Shown piece by piece: positions 42,936-52,602 of a DNA stretch of 64,000 bases (position 1 is its first letter; the number at the start of each line of letters is the position of its first letter). Both the position numbers and the translations under genes were made by a program. Under the pieces are notes generated by a model, which was given only the letters and a program-made list of their open reading frames with translations, was not told the origin of the DNA and ran no database searches. This DNA comes from Lachnospiraceae bacterium. GTDB taxonomy: Bacteria > Bacillota > Clostridia > Lachnospirales > Lachnospiraceae. Location of the stretch: NCBI GenBank assembly GCA_015057405.1, contig SVEK01000011.1, forward strand, positions 17,252-81,251, read 5' to 3'.

Positions 42936-45341
42936 TTATAAACAAATGACACAAAAATCATCTACAGGAACACAATTACCATCTGTTATTTCATATAAAA
43001 CCTGCTCACTATCATTCCAAAACATTTTTCTGCAGGTATATTCTCCCTGCTCATATTCATATCCGTCTCCGGAGTCTTCATATAATGTATATTCACAATC
43101 ACAACCAGGATATACAATCCATTTTATATCATCATTACTGTTAACATGCTCCGCTTCATCACTCATTGGGATTATGCTGCCAGCCGGAACAAATGCAGGA
43201 ATTGTATCTATATCAGCTTTTGTCTCAATCCATGTGCCACCTTCGTACTTTTGGTTAGTCCACAAATCTATCCACTGCCTTCCCTTTGGAAGATAGACCA
43301 TCCTTGACTTGGCAGTTTCAGCTGAAATATCCTTTCCATTTTCATCGTAGTACATTGGTTCTGTAACAGGACAAACCATAATGGATTCCCCAAACATATA
43401 CTGATCCTTAATATCATAGGTTGCCGAATCATATCCGTAATCAAAAGCCAGCATCTTAATCATCGATGCATCCTCTAACCATACGCGCCCAGCCTGAGAA
43501 TAAATATATGGCATAAGCTTATATCTGAATCGGTTCATCTTTAACATAGCATTATAAAACGGACTGTTACCGTCCCCAAACTGCCACATTTCTCTTCGGC
43601 AATCGGTTCCATGGGCTCTGAATATCGGCAAAAATGCTCCCCATTGATACCATCTTGTATACAGTTCAACATATCCCGGATTAGATAACGTATCCTCATA
43701 GTCACCTTTCCAATACCAGAAGTTACCATTTTTCACAAAGAATGCTCCTATATCCACAGTCCAATACGGAATACCAGTTGCCACAAAATTAAGTCCGCAT
43801 GCAATCTGTTTACGCAATGTATCCCAGCTTGCATCAGTATCTCCCGACCAAAAAATAGTTCCTAAGCGCTGAATTCCGGTATATGCACTTCTTGTAAGAT
43901 TACAAACTCGCTTTTCTCTCTTTTTATCAGCTTTATTATTTTCATTTTTATCATCATTAATATTAGAATAAGTACTTCTCTGACCCTCGTACATAGTAAG
44001 AGCATGATAGTATGCATAACTGTTGGTCATTTCCGTCGGAAGAATATTTTGAAGTTCCCTGCAGTATTCTGCATACATAGTTGCCGGCTCCATCCGTTCT
44101 TTGTGCATCCACTCCACGGTAAGCGGCTCGCTGGAATCACACCACCATGCATCTACTCCGTGGCAGAAAAGCCCTTCATTTGTCTGCTTCCAATAAAGGT
44201 CCCTTGCATCTTTTTCAAGGGCATTATATATTTCACTTCCCGGAAGCAATGCTCCGGCCTTTTCCATTTCTTTGTAATTTTCGGTACATTTATTCATCAC
44301 AGGCCATAACGATATCATAAAATGAACATCCATTTCATGAAGTCGGTCAATCATATCCGAAGGACTTTCAAACCGTTCTTTGTCAAACGACTTCTGTCCC
44401 CACATTCCATCTTCCCATGAGCACCAGTCAAGCACAATACAATCAAGACCAATTCCCCTGTCACGGTGCTCCTTCGCTACGCTGATTATCTCCTCTGCTG
44501 TCTCGTACCTTTCCTGAGACTGCATATAACCAAATGCCCATTTTGGAAGCATAGAAGCCTTACCGGTCAGCAGTCTGTAGCCTTTTACCACCTCATTAAG
44601 GTTTCCTCCACCGATAAAATAATAATCAAGCTCCTCATCCGCCTCGGTATATATATAGGAACCGTACACAGTATCACTGAAAATAAGCGGACTGTAAGTA
44701 TCCGTCAAAAGACCGTATCCCTTTGTGGACAACAGTAACGGAATTGCAATCTTTCTATTTGCCTGATGGACATAAACAACATTATTTCTAAGGTTGAGAA
44801 GACCTTCTTCCTGCTGTCCCAATCCATATATCGCCTCATCATCCTGCCACTCATAATATGTACGTGTATGATACAGCTTCTTGTACGGAATCTTTGCCGC
44901 GTCTCTCACAACTTCTTTAACCCCGTCAGGAGTATTGATTTTTTCAACACTCATAGGAGAATTTACATCCACCATATATGCCTGAAACTCTTCAAGGGAT
45001 TTACTCTCCCATTCTCTTTCCTTTAACAAAATATTACGATTCTCATCATAAAATGTATACGATGCTAAATCCTTACGAACCACAAGACTGGTTTTAGAAG
45101 ACGAAAAACATATTTCGTTTTCACTTTCAGACATACTCCAACCATCGTAATACGAATTATTAATTACTCCGGGCTTTATATTTTCAGAAAATGATTCTTT
45201 GGTTGTATAGGTAATTCTCACAATATATTCATTAACAGGACATATTCTGTGTATTCCAATCTCGGAATACATTACAAAACCTTCGGCACTCTTTTTAACT
45301 TCGGTTATCTTTCTGCTCTTTTCGCTATTTGCAACTAACAT
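42936..45341 (-). CDS. GH31 alpha-glycosidase
   Basis: An 801-aa glycoside hydrolase of family GH31 with no signal peptide, so it probably acts in the cytoplasm on imported oligosaccharides. After an N-terminal beta domain the barrel shows WAFGYMQSQERYETAEEII, the nucleophile region DAWWCDSSEPL and the acid/base region WSGDTDASWDTLR. C-terminal beta domains follow (MVYLPKGRQWIDLWT). The family includes alpha-glucosidases and alpha-xylosidases. The SSEPL form around the nucleophile does not allow me to choose. GGAGC precedes the ATG. A double copy of the structured repeat lies upstream. Confidence 0.88.
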   Translation of the reverse strand: MLVANSEKSRKITEVKKSAEGFVMYSEIGIHRICPVNEYIVRITYTTKESFSENIKPGVINNSYYDGWSMSESENEICFSSSKTSLVVRKDLASYTFYDENRNILLKEREWESKSLEEFQAYMVDVNSPMSVEKINTPDGVKEVVRDAAKIPYKKLYHTRTYYEWQDDEAIYGLGQQEEGLLNLRNNVVYVHQANRKIAIPLLLSTKGYGLLTDTYSPLIFSDTVYGSYIYTEADEELDYYFIGGGNLNEVVKGYRLLTGKASMLPKWAFGYMQSQERYETAEEIISVAKEHRDRGIGLDCIVLDWCSWEDGMWGQKSFDKERFESPSDMIDRLHEMDVHFMISLWPVMNKCTENYKEMEKAGALLPGSEIYNALEKDARDLYWKQTNEGLFCHGVDAWWCDSSEPLTVEWMHKERMEPATMYAEYCRELQNILPTEMTNSYAYYHALTMYEGQRSTYSNINDDKNENNKADKKREKRVCNLTRSAYTGIQRLGTIFWSGDTDASWDTLRKQIACGLNFVATGIPYWTVDIGAFFVKNGNFWYWKGDYEDTLSNPGYVELYTRWYQWGAFLPIFRAHGTDCRREMWQFGDGNSPFYNAMLKMNRFRYKLMPYIYSQAGRVWLEDASMIKMLAFDYGYDSATYDIKDQYMFGESIMVCPVTEPMYYDENGKDISAETAKSRMVYLPKGRQWIDLWTNQKYEGGTWIETKADIDTIPAFVPAGSIIPMSDEAEHVNSNDDIKWIVYPGCDCEYTLYEDSGDGYEYEQGEYTCRKMFWNDSEQVLYEITDGNCVPVDDFCVICL

Positions 45342-45465
45342 ATTATTGCTCCTTCACATTATTGAATACAGTAAATTATTTTATGTAAAATATTTTAAGT
45401 AAATAATCCTCATTCATTATACTATATTATAGTTACCGCGACAACCAATTTCTATATAGCTTTAT

Positions 45466-45600
45466 CCGGAACAAAGAATGTCGCTTGCGACATTCTCCGC
45501 CTGGGTTGGGTTGCGTTAGCAACACTTTCCTCTCCGCCGCAGTGCGTTCCCGCGGAGCGCTTTCGCTTACTGGGACAATTTCAAAGAAATTTCCTAGTAT
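45466..45600. repeat. Structured GC-rich dispersed repeat, copy 2
   Basis: The first of two tandem copies with period 133 bp. Hairpins: AGAATGTCGC/GCGACATTCT, GTTGC/GCAAC with a GTTA loop, CTCCGC/GCGGAG, and a 3' stem TACTGGGA/TTCCTAGTA enclosing ATTTC/GAAAT. It lies upstream of the GH31 gene in the 446-base gap to the thioesterase gene. Confidence 0.85.
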
Positions 45601-45734
45601 GGAACAAAGAATGTCGCTTGCGACATTCTCCGCCTGGGTTGGGTTGCGTTAGCAACATTTTCCTCTCCGCCGCAGTACGTTCCCGCGGAGCGCTTTCGCT
45701 TACTAGGACAATTTCAAAGAAATTTCCTAGTAAG
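45601..45734. repeat. Structured GC-rich dispersed repeat, copy 3
   Basis: Nearly identical to copy 2, but the 3' stem is a fully paired CTTACTAGGA/TCCTAGTAAG. Differences from copy 2 are few (for example GTGCG to GTACG in the third loop), so the duplication is recent. A terminator for the thioesterase gene follows at once. Confidence 0.85.
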
Positions 45735-45736
45735 CG

Positions 45737-45762
45737 AAAAAAGGAGCCCGCAAGCGGACTCC
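45737..45762 (-). terminator. Terminator of the acyl-ACP thioesterase gene
   Basis: On the minus strand GGAGTCCGC-TT-GCGGGCTCC (one mismatch) is followed by T6. It lies 25 bases after the stop codon. Confidence 0.85.
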
Positions 45763-45787
45763 TCTTTTCTCAAACACATATATCATT

Positions 45788-46513
45788 TTATCGAATAACA
45801 AACTCAACAATAGTTGCAATCTTGTCATCTTCATCCTCAAAAACAACCAAAACAATCTCTCCATCGACGCAAACTCTTGGTTTGAGTATATTTCCAAGAA
45901 AAATCTGTTTCTTATATTCTGCCCTAATTCTGCTAATAGTTTTCTTATCACCGCAAACATCTGCAATGTATTCTCTTGCAATATATACATATTGGGCATT
46001 ATTAACGTGATTGTTCGTATCAAGATAATGAGGTGTAATAACAATGTCATCCATCTTATGATAATCCACATCGTCAGGCACTCTTATCTTCTTCCCTATA
46101 TTGTCTATCTCAATATCGTCATCCAAAAATGCATCCACCATTGACTGAGGCACTTTTTCAGGTCTCATAGTCTCAGTATTAATAAGCGACCACACCGAAT
46201 TAGCATTTGCGTACTCCTTCGAGCCATCCTTAGAAAGAATACAAAATGACCTACACCCAACAAATCCCTTAAATCTGTACGGATAAGTATCTATTCTAAT
46301 CTCTTCGCCTATCAGGGGCAATTCTTTTATGTTAATCTGCCATGCTCCAAGTACCCAGACAATATTATTATCACTCATATACTGAATACTGTATCCCAAA
46401 TCTTCAGCGTGAAATATTGCTGTATCCTGCAGATAATCTAATAACGCAGTCTCTGTCAATCTGCCACCCATATCGGTTTCGCTATATCTTACTCTTGTAA
46501 AATAACTGTACAT
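45788..46513 (-). CDS. Acyl-ACP thioesterase (FatA/FatB-like)
   Basis: A 241-aa cytoplasmic thioesterase made of two hotdog domains, which releases fatty acids from acyl carrier protein. The N-terminal hotdog contains VRYSETDMGGRLTETALLDYLQD. The second has HYLDTNNHVNNAQYV with the conserved Asn-x-His catalytic pair. The length fits bacterial acyl-ACP thioesterases. It is followed by a strong terminator, and MATE lies 43 bases upstream, possibly in the same transcript. Confidence 0.9.
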   Translation of the reverse strand: MYSYFTRVRYSETDMGGRLTETALLDYLQDTAIFHAEDLGYSIQYMSDNNIVWVLGAWQINIKELPLIGEEIRIDTYPYRFKGFVGCRSFCILSKDGSKEYANANSVWSLINTETMRPEKVPQSMVDAFLDDDIEIDNIGKKIRVPDDVDYHKMDDIVITPHYLDTNNHVNNAQYVYIAREYIADVCGDKKTISRIRAEYKKQIFLGNILKPRVCVDGEIVLVVFEDEDDKIATIVEFVIR

Positions 46514-46556
46514 CCGCTATTACAACTTCCTTTCCGCATCCATAGTACTTTCTTAT

Positions 46557-47936
46557 TTATTCTGCACAAACCACTTTGTCGTTCTTTTTTGACCATCTCC
46601 CCGAAAGAAAATAAATTGCACCCGGCAATGCCGTACCATAGGTTGCCAGACCATATCCCAGGAAAAATCCAAACAATCCAAAATCAAAAACGATTCCTAA
46701 TATGTAACTAAATGCAATCCTGAACACAAACCCGTCAAGCACCGCAAACGTAAGACTTAATTTTGCATTACCAATTCCCTGAATAAACGCATTACTTCCT
46801 CTCATTATAGCCATTGCGGGATAATTCCACACGATTGCGCTCACATAAACTCTTGCAAGATTAATAACGTTAACGTCATCCGTAAATAAAGCGAACATCT
46901 GCTCTGCCCTTGCAAAGTACAAAATAACATAAATAGCATAGCACACAAAACTGATTCCCCACGCGCTGAATACTATTTTTCTGACTCTTTTATAATTACC
47001 TGCTCCATAGTTTTGTCCCACCATTGATGATGCCGCAAATGTAACACCCTGAGTAATCTTATTAACAAAATCATCTATTTTTAGACCGACTCCGTAAGTT
47101 GCCGATGCAAATACCCCCACATTGTTGACAAGACTATTAACAAACATCATGGATATATTGATAGCACAACTCTGGAGAGCAAACGGAATCCCCAGTCTCA
47201 CTAGTTCAACCAATGCTTCTTTATTAATTCTAAAACTTGCAAACTTAAAGTCGAATCCAAACTCTTCTTTATTTTTTACCAAAAATATCATAGCACCGAT
47301 GAAAGAAAATCCCTGTCCCATTATTGTAGCAAGAGCAGCTCCCGCGACTCCCATACCAAACACACCAACAAACAAAAGGTCTAATACTACATTAATAAGT
47401 GCCGACGCAGTAATAAGCATAAACGGATGTTTTGAATCTCCCATTCCTCTAAAAACCGCCGACAACATATTATATCCATATGTAAATATAATACCAAAAC
47501 TACACACAATAACGTACGAATATGCCATCTCATATGACTCCTTCGGCGCATTAAGTAAATGTAGCACCGGTTTAGCAAAAATGAGGCCTGCAATTGACAT
47601 AATAATCGCGATACTTCCAATTACGGTAAACAAGGTTCCTATAGTATTATTAAGCTCCTTCATTCTTCCCTGTCCAACTTTATGCGAAATACTTACCTGT
47701 CCTCCGGTAGAAAAACCGATACAAAACATTGTCATAAACATAAATAACTGACTTGCCACCGAAACAGCAGACAAGCCCTTATAGCCAACGAAATGACCTA
47801 CAACTGCCATATCCGCCAACGAATACAACACCTGCATCATATTAGAAAGCATAAACGGAATCGCAAAACTAATCATTTGCTTTAAAATATTTCCGCTAGT
47901 AAAATCAGTTACAATTTTCCCCTTTTTCTCTGCCAA
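46557..47936 (-). CDS. MATE family efflux transporter
   Basis: A 459-aa integral membrane protein with twelve predicted helices and the two-lobed MATE layout: IPFMLSNMMQVLYSLADMAVVG in the first helix, the pattern repeated from about residue 235 (GIPFALQSCAINISMMFVN). It exports cationic compounds using Na+ or H+. A TTG start at 47936 is accepted because AAGGTG lies eight bases before it and the next Met is inside the first helix. The substrate is unknown. Confidence 0.88.
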   Translation of the reverse strand: MAEKKGKIVTDFTSGNILKQMISFAIPFMLSNMMQVLYSLADMAVVGHFVGYKGLSAVSVASQLFMFMTMFCIGFSTGGQVSISHKVGQGRMKELNNTIGTLFTVIGSIAIIMSIAGLIFAKPVLHLLNAPKESYEMAYSYVIVCSFGIIFTYGYNMLSAVFRGMGDSKHPFMLITASALINVVLDLLFVGVFGMGVAGAALATIMGQGFSFIGAMIFLVKNKEEFGFDFKFASFRINKEALVELVRLGIPFALQSCAINISMMFVNSLVNNVGVFASATYGVGLKIDDFVNKITQGVTFAASSMVGQNYGAGNYKRVRKIVFSAWGISFVCYAIYVILYFARAEQMFALFTDDVNVINLARVYVSAIVWNYPAMAIMRGSNAFIQGIGNAKLSLTFAVLDGFVFRIAFSYILGIVFDFGLFGFFLGYGLATYGTALPGAIYFLSGRWSKKNDKVVCAE

Positions 47937-47974
47937 TTAATAACACCTTGATTCCTTTTTATTCTACCGTCAAC

Positions 47975-48050
47975 TAACGACAGTTTCATTCTACTCTATC
48001 TCACCGGCCGGTTAATGACAGGTCCTTTTTCTCTATGTCACTGCCGGTCA
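47975..48050. repeat. Tandem repeat, two 38-bp units, 3' of the histidine phosphatase gene
   Basis: The units at 47975-48012 and 48013-48050 share TAAYGACAG, CTCTAT, TCAC and GCCGG in the same order; a weaker third unit may precede them. A 10-bp palindrome, ACCGGCCGGT (48003-48012), lies at the junction. The block ends 15 bases from the histidine phosphatase stop on the minus strand. Confidence 0.65.
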
Positions 48051-48064
48051 GATTTACACAAAAA

Positions 48065-48781
48065 TTACATGCTGAATGTAGGCGCAAAATATCCTGATGC
48101 TGACACCGGTTCTCCTGCTGCATACAAATGGCTCGTATCGCCTACCACCTGACATCTAAAATAAGCCTTACCCTCAACTCTTTCCTCTGACGAAAGCACG
48201 GTTACCGATGAAGGGGCAATGAAAAAGCCATGTAAAAGAACAGGCGCTGCTATCCCCAGTATTCGTGACAACATTACAAGCGTCACACCCAGATGGCAAA
48301 ATATCACGATTGTATCGTCGTTATGTTGTCGAACTCTATAATACGCATCTTCCCGTTCATAGCCATGAGCTGCCAATATTTTATCAATACCATCGTAGAC
48401 TGTCTTACATTCTTTTGAAATATCATTAGTACTGGTCAACATAATATCTGATTTAGCCCAGTTATTTCTGTCATACATCCCTTCATCTTTCGTCCAATGA
48501 TCCGGCATAAGATCCCAACATATGTGGTCAGAACCCGTCGCAGAATTAACTACGTGTCCCTCAAATTCTCTAAGCCACGGATACTCTACTGCCTCTCTGC
48601 CAAGCAAATCAAGAGTACAGCCCGCCGTAGCCTTAGCTCTGCCCAACGGCGAAACATAAAACTCCTTTACTCTCCATTTGCTAATGCGTTCTGCAAGAAG
48701 TTTCGCTTCTCTCCAACCTTTTTCAGTTAATGAATCAATCGAATAATCAGGCTCCGCATGCCTGATAAACACTATATTCAT
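48065..48781 (-). CDS. Histidine phosphatase family protein
   Basis: A 238-aa member of the histidine phosphatase (phosphoglycerate mutase-like) superfamily. The phosphoacceptor motif is FIRHAEPDY near the N-terminus (RHG variant RHA). YVSPLGRAKATAG carries the second Arg, and VIFCHLGVTLVML carries the second catalytic His. The substrate is not predictable; relatives act on phospho-sugars, alpha-ribazole phosphate or phosphoproteins. No cobalamin genes are nearby. It appears to be a single gene. Confidence 0.85.
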   Translation of the reverse strand: MNIVFIRHAEPDYSIDSLTEKGWREAKLLAERISKWRVKEFYVSPLGRAKATAGCTLDLLGREAVEYPWLREFEGHVVNSATGSDHICWDLMPDHWTKDEGMYDRNNWAKSDIMLTSTNDISKECKTVYDGIDKILAAHGYEREDAYYRVRQHNDDTIVIFCHLGVTLVMLSRILGIAAPVLLHGFFIAPSSVTVLSSEERVEGKAYFRCQVVGDTSHLYAAGEPVSASGYFAPTFSM

Positions 48782-48995
48782 CTATCATATCTCCTATAAA
48801 ATCCCATAATCAATTCAAATATAAATCTGCTTCTTGTTATTCCTGTTTCTGTCTTAACTAATCGTTATATCCGATTTACTGTTTTAACACTTCTTTACAT
48901 TGATACTCTTTCTTGATATCTTCACACACAACCCTGTTATTTGTTGTATTGCAAAACGTTGCTGTTTTGCGAAATCTATCCATATACAACAAACA

Positions 48996-49034
48996 CCTCT
49001 GATACACCGGCAAAATTATGCGATATATCAGAGG
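48996..49034 (-). terminator. Probable terminator of the chemoreceptor gene
   Basis: A perfect 9-bp stem, CCTCTGATA/TATCAGAGG, with a 21-base loop, 24 bases after the stop. On the minus strand it is followed by TGTTTGTTGT. A second perfect hairpin, GCAAAAC/GTTTTGC, lies further on at 48951-48970. Confidence 0.55.
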
Positions 49035-49057
49035 CTTATTACACAATTAATAATTAT

Positions 49058-50959
49058 TTATGATAACTTGAAATACCTGATTCCTTCCACTAATTTTGCT
49101 GCAAGTTCATTGAGCTTAACTGCATTCTGAGCAACAATATTGATGTTAGCATTAATCTCCTGAATCGAAGCAGTTGTCTCTTCTGTGGAAGCTGCATTCT
49201 CTTCCGATAATGCCGACAGATTAGACATTACATCTACAACTCTGCCCTTTGACTCTGTACAAATATCTGTACGTTCCTTAATATTCTTAGCTTCTCTTCT
49301 TGATGCATCTATCTCAGCATCCACAGCTGCAAACTTCTCTTTTGTAAGAACAAGATTCTCCTGCTGCTCTTTAACAATCTCCTGAGCATTGTTCATCTCT
49401 TTTACAGTTTCTTCTGATTTACGTCCGAGCTCAGCTATAATCTCACCGATTGTAATTGCAGACTGATTCGACTGATCTGAGAGCTTTTGAATTTCAGAAG
49501 CAACAACCGCAAATCCTTTACCCTGCTCACCGGCTCTTGCCGCTTCTATACTTGCATTAAGAGAAAGTAAATTAGTCTGACTTGCAATATCCGTAATCAT
49601 GTTAACTGCATTTCTAATCTCTGCAACTGACTTGTTGGTCATAACTACCTGATTACCAATAAGATCGATTGCATCAGTTGTTCTTTCTGTTGATTTAGCA
49701 AGTTCGTCCATAATAGCCAATGCCTTATCACTGGCAGCCTTCATATTAGCAGCACTTACATCAAGAAGTTTAACACCATTAGCAATGTCATCAACCTGAC
49801 TTCCCATTGTAATCATCGATGTATTAGCATCTTCAACTTCATCTGCCTGACTCATTGCCCCATGGGAAATATCCTCAATAGCTTTACTAATCTCACCAAC
49901 TGCATTGTCTGCCTGACCTGTCATATTATCAACAGTTTCACTTACATTATGTATATCCTCTGCATAACCGGCTACACCAGAAAGAATAGTAGTCAATCTC
50001 TGTCTCATGTTTTCCAGAGCAACAAGCATTGAACCAATCTCGTCAGTTCTCTTCATAACCTTGCTGTCCGCAGGTTTAGTAAGATCTCCGTCAGACATTG
50101 TCTTAATAGAATCTTCTGTAATGGTGATGCATTTTGAAAATCCTCTCGCAATAATAACAGCAAATACAGCTGCAATAACTACAATAATCAATTCAATCAA
50201 GATTGTTTTATTACGTTCTTCGTTAACAGCACTACTGATTGTTTCCTGATATCTTCCGGCACATACCATTCCGACTATATCATCTTCATCCTGTATTATA
50301 GGAACATAAACCACACTGTATACATGACCATTCATCTTAACATTGTCATCTCTATATACCTGACCATTCTCAAGTACAGTCTTAACTACCTCTTCCGGCG
50401 CTTCAGTGTTAATAACACGTTCTCCGGTAGCAGGGTCAATCAATGAAGTAATCATACATGTAGAACCATAATACAAGGAAATATCCAAGTCTTCGTCCGC
50501 AGCATAACTGTCAATTACATCCAGTCTCTCTGTTAAGTCATAATGACCTTTTCTAAGATGCTTGTTATTACTTACATAATAATTCGATTCATCTGCTGTA
50601 TTGTACCCTGCGGTAACACATTTTGCAATTCCTTCAAGACCTTCATACGCACTATCAGTAAGGCCTTTTGTAAGCGCATTAGTGTCAAATACGGTAATTA
50701 TTGTTGATGCCACTAAAACAGGAATAATAATTACAATTGCAATTCTGCTTACAAAGCTAAGTCCTTTCTTTCCGGTTGCCGGGTTCTTAAAAAACATTTT
50801 CCATTTAAAACTTGAAGACCCTTTCTTCTTGCAATTCTTTTTCATAAAACTGAATTTTTTTGTTTTAACTTTTTCAGTAGCGGCTTTCTTAGCCTTTGCA
50901 TTAGCCTTTGCTTCAGCCTTAATTCGTTTCTTTTCATCTTTATCAATTTTGGTTCCCAT
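49058..50959 (-). CDS. Methyl-accepting chemotaxis protein (transmembrane receptor)
   Basis: A 633-aa chemoreceptor. The first 75 residues are very Lys/Ala-rich and cytoplasmic, an unusual extension. A membrane helix (about 78-103) is followed by a Cache-type sensor domain of about 160 residues, then a second helix, a HAMP domain and the signalling domain with hairpin tip [30 protein letters not shown] start at the ATG at 50959, with GGAGG seven bases upstream; the frame is open another 15 codons. It implies a motile or chemotactic host cell. No che genes are adjacent. Confidence 0.92.
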   Translation of the reverse strand: MGTKIDKDEKKRIKAEAKANAKAKKAATEKVKTKKFSFMKKNCKKKGSSSFKWKMFFKNPATGKKGLSFVSRIAIVIIIPVLVASTIITVFDTNALTKGLTDSAYEGLEGIAKCVTAGYNTADESNYYVSNNKHLRKGHYDLTERLDVIDSYAADEDLDISLYYGSTCMITSLIDPATGERVINTEAPEEVVKTVLENGQVYRDDNVKMNGHVYSVVYVPIIQDEDDIVGMVCAGRYQETISSAVNEERNKTILIELIIVVIAAVFAVIIARGFSKCITITEDSIKTMSDGDLTKPADSKVMKRTDEIGSMLVALENMRQRLTTILSGVAGYAEDIHNVSETVDNMTGQADNAVGEISKAIEDISHGAMSQADEVEDANTSMITMGSQVDDIANGVKLLDVSAANMKAASDKALAIMDELAKSTERTTDAIDLIGNQVVMTNKSVAEIRNAVNMITDIASQTNLLSLNASIEAARAGEQGKGFAVVASEIQKLSDQSNQSAITIGEIIAELGRKSEETVKEMNNAQEIVKEQQENLVLTKEKFAAVDAEIDASRREAKNIKERTDICTESKGRVVDVMSNLSALSEENAASTEETTASIQEINANINIVAQNAVKLNELAAKLVEGIRYFKLS

Positions 50960-51173
50960 AAACGTTCCTCCTCTATTGAAAATCCCACAATATACATTTG
51001 CCAATATTATACACCATTACATTCTTTCATGCAATAAAAAGTATAGAAACCTGACATGACAAAAACCTAATTATAATCTTCAAATCTTAATAATAATCAC
51101 CAATAAAATTGTGACTTTTCGAATCCCGTACTTCCTGACAATGAACCGGAATAAAGACTATCACTTACGAAGC

Positions 51174-51214
51174 AAAAAACGCATGCTCACGGATGTACCA
51201 TCCGCAAACATGCG
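51174..51214 (-). terminator. Terminator of rplJ-rplL
   Basis: On the minus strand CGCATG-TTTG-CGGATG-GTA-CATCCG-TGAG-CATGCG, a two-tier hairpin, is followed by T6. It lies about 40 bases after the rplL stop and separates it from the chemoreceptor gene. Confidence 0.88.
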
Positions 51215-51252
51215 CCTTAAATTCTTAATGCAAATATACTTCTACGCTAAAA

Positions 51253-51621
51253 TTACTTAAGTGTACAAACAGCACCCTCAGCCTCAAGCTTAGCCTTAAT
51301 ATCATCAGCTTCAGCCTTTGAAGCAGCTTCCTTGATTACCTTTGGAGCAGCCTCTACAACTTCCTTAGCTTCCTTAAGTCCAAGACCAGTAGCCTCACGA
51401 ACTACCTTAATAACCTTAACCTTGTTAGGACCTACATCTGTAAGCTCTACATCAAACTCTGTCTTCTCTTCAGCTGCGCCAGCACCATCTCCTGCTGCTG
51501 CTGCAACTACAACGCCTGCTGCTGCAGATACGCCAAATTCTTCTTCACATGCCTTAACTAAATCGTTTAACTCTAATACAGTCATGCCTTTGATAGCATC
51601 AATAAATTCCTGTGTTGTCAT
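51253..51621 (-). CDS. rplL: Ribosomal protein L7/L12
   Basis: A 122-aa stalk protein. The N-terminal dimerisation and L10-binding domain (about 1-35), an Ala/Gly hinge ([18 protein letters not shown]) and the C-terminal factor-binding domain ([20 protein letters not shown]) are intact. It lies 47 bases after rplJ. A terminator follows and rpoB does not, unlike the common bacterial order rplL-rpoB-rpoC. Confidence 0.98.
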   Translation of the reverse strand: MTTQEFIDAIKGMTVLELNDLVKACEEEFGVSAAAGVVVAAAAGDGAGAAEEKTEFDVELTDVGPNKVKVIKVVREATGLGLKEAKEVVEAAPKVIKEAASKAEADDIKAKLEAEGAVCTLK

Positions 51622-51668
51622 TTTAAATTACCTCCATAATTGTTTGTTTTAATTTGTTTTAATGTTAA

Positions 51669-52166
51669 TTATTCTGCTGCAACATCGCCTTTTTCTGCAA
51701 TCTGCTTAATAACACGAGCAAGATTGGAGATAGGTGACTGCAAGCTTCCAAGAAGCTTGGAAATAAGAACGTCTCTTGATGGGATATCAGCGATTGCTGT
51801 AATTCCTTCAGCATCATAATATGTGCCTTCTACAACACCTGCTTTAAATTCAATTGCCGGTGCAGTTTTTGCGAACTCCTTGATGATTCTGGCAGGTGCT
51901 GTCGCATCTTCCATACCGAACGCTATTGCTGTAGGTCCTTCAAGATGAGAATCAAGCTGAGCATAATCAGTTCCCTCAAATGCTATATGAAGCATTGTGT
52001 TCTTGTATACTTTGTATACTACACCAGCCTCACGAAGCTTTTTACGAAGAACTGTATCCTGTTCAACAGTAAGACCTCTGTAATCAACAAGAACTGCTGA
52101 AGATGCTTCTTCTGCATACTTCTTAATCTCGTCAACAACAGGTTTCTTAAGCTCTATCTTTGCCAT
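51669..52166 (-). CDS. rplJ: Ribosomal protein L10
   Basis: A 165-aa protein that anchors the L7/L12 stalk to 23S rRNA. YRGLTVEQDTVLRKKLREAGVVYKV is in the rRNA-binding domain, and the C-terminal helix binds L12 dimers. Expression is likely autoregulated by the L10-L12 complex through the leader at 52208-52327. AGGAGG precedes the ATG. Confidence 0.98.
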   Translation of the reverse strand: MAKIELKKPVVDEIKKYAEEASSAVLVDYRGLTVEQDTVLRKKLREAGVVYKVYKNTMLHIAFEGTDYAQLDSHLEGPTAIAFGMEDATAPARIIKEFAKTAPAIEFKAGVVEGTYYDAEGITAIADIPSRDVLISKLLGSLQSPISNLARVIKQIAEKGDVAAE

Positions 52167-52207
52167 ATTGCTTACCTCCTATATTATTCTGCCTTGTTGC
52201 AGAAAAG

Positions 52208-52327
52208 AAAAAAACTCTTTCTACAAAGACATAGAAAGAGATATAATATACTATATTTCATCTTCCTCGGCAGGCGATCATAATCATTAAACCTTCGTAC
52301 CTGCTGTCTTCGGCAACAATGCATTTG
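52208..52327 (-). ncRNA. Ribosomal protein L10 leader with attenuator
   Basis: The core at 52261-52316, read on the minus strand, contains GCCGAAGACAGCAGGT, GATCGCCTGCCGAGGAAG and intervening loops, which match the L10 leader that binds L10(L12)4. It is followed by an attenuator hairpin, CTCTTTCT/AGAAAGAG (52215-52240), and T7. Binding of the L10 complex would favour termination before rplJ. Confidence 0.9.
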
Positions 52328-52333
52328 CTATTG

Positions 52334-52361
52334 TATAATATATGTTGTGCAGTTGTCAAGC
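52334..52361 (-). promoter_or_regulatory. Promoter of rplJ-rplL
   Basis: On the minus strand TTGACA (52361-52356), a 16-base spacer and TATACA (52339-52334). Transcription would start near 52327, just before the L10 leader. Confidence 0.75.
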
Positions 52362-52531
52362 ATTTTTTGTAATTTCTTTTTCTATTTTATAACCTGTTAT
52401 ATAATTACTCTTTTTATTGCAAGTATCCCATGCAATGCAATATATCAACTTCCCTATTTTTTTCTATAATTACAACATATAAATAAATACTTTTAATAAT
52501 ACTATTCTGTTGAATGTCTAATACAACAAGA

Positions 52532-52572
52532 GCATCTGCAATGTTACAATTTTATCATAACACTGCAAATGC
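52532..52572 (-). terminator. Hairpin terminator after rplA
   Basis: On the minus strand the RNA GCAUUUGCAGUGUUA pairs over all 15 positions with UAACAUUGCAGAUGC, using two G-U pairs; on the plus strand the same positions are mismatches. It is followed by UCUUGUUGU. It lies 30 bases after the rplA stop. The remaining 52362-52531 is AT-rich with nothing recognisable. Confidence 0.7.
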
Positions 52573-52602
52573 CCTTCACATAATTCATAAAATAATTACA
52601 TT

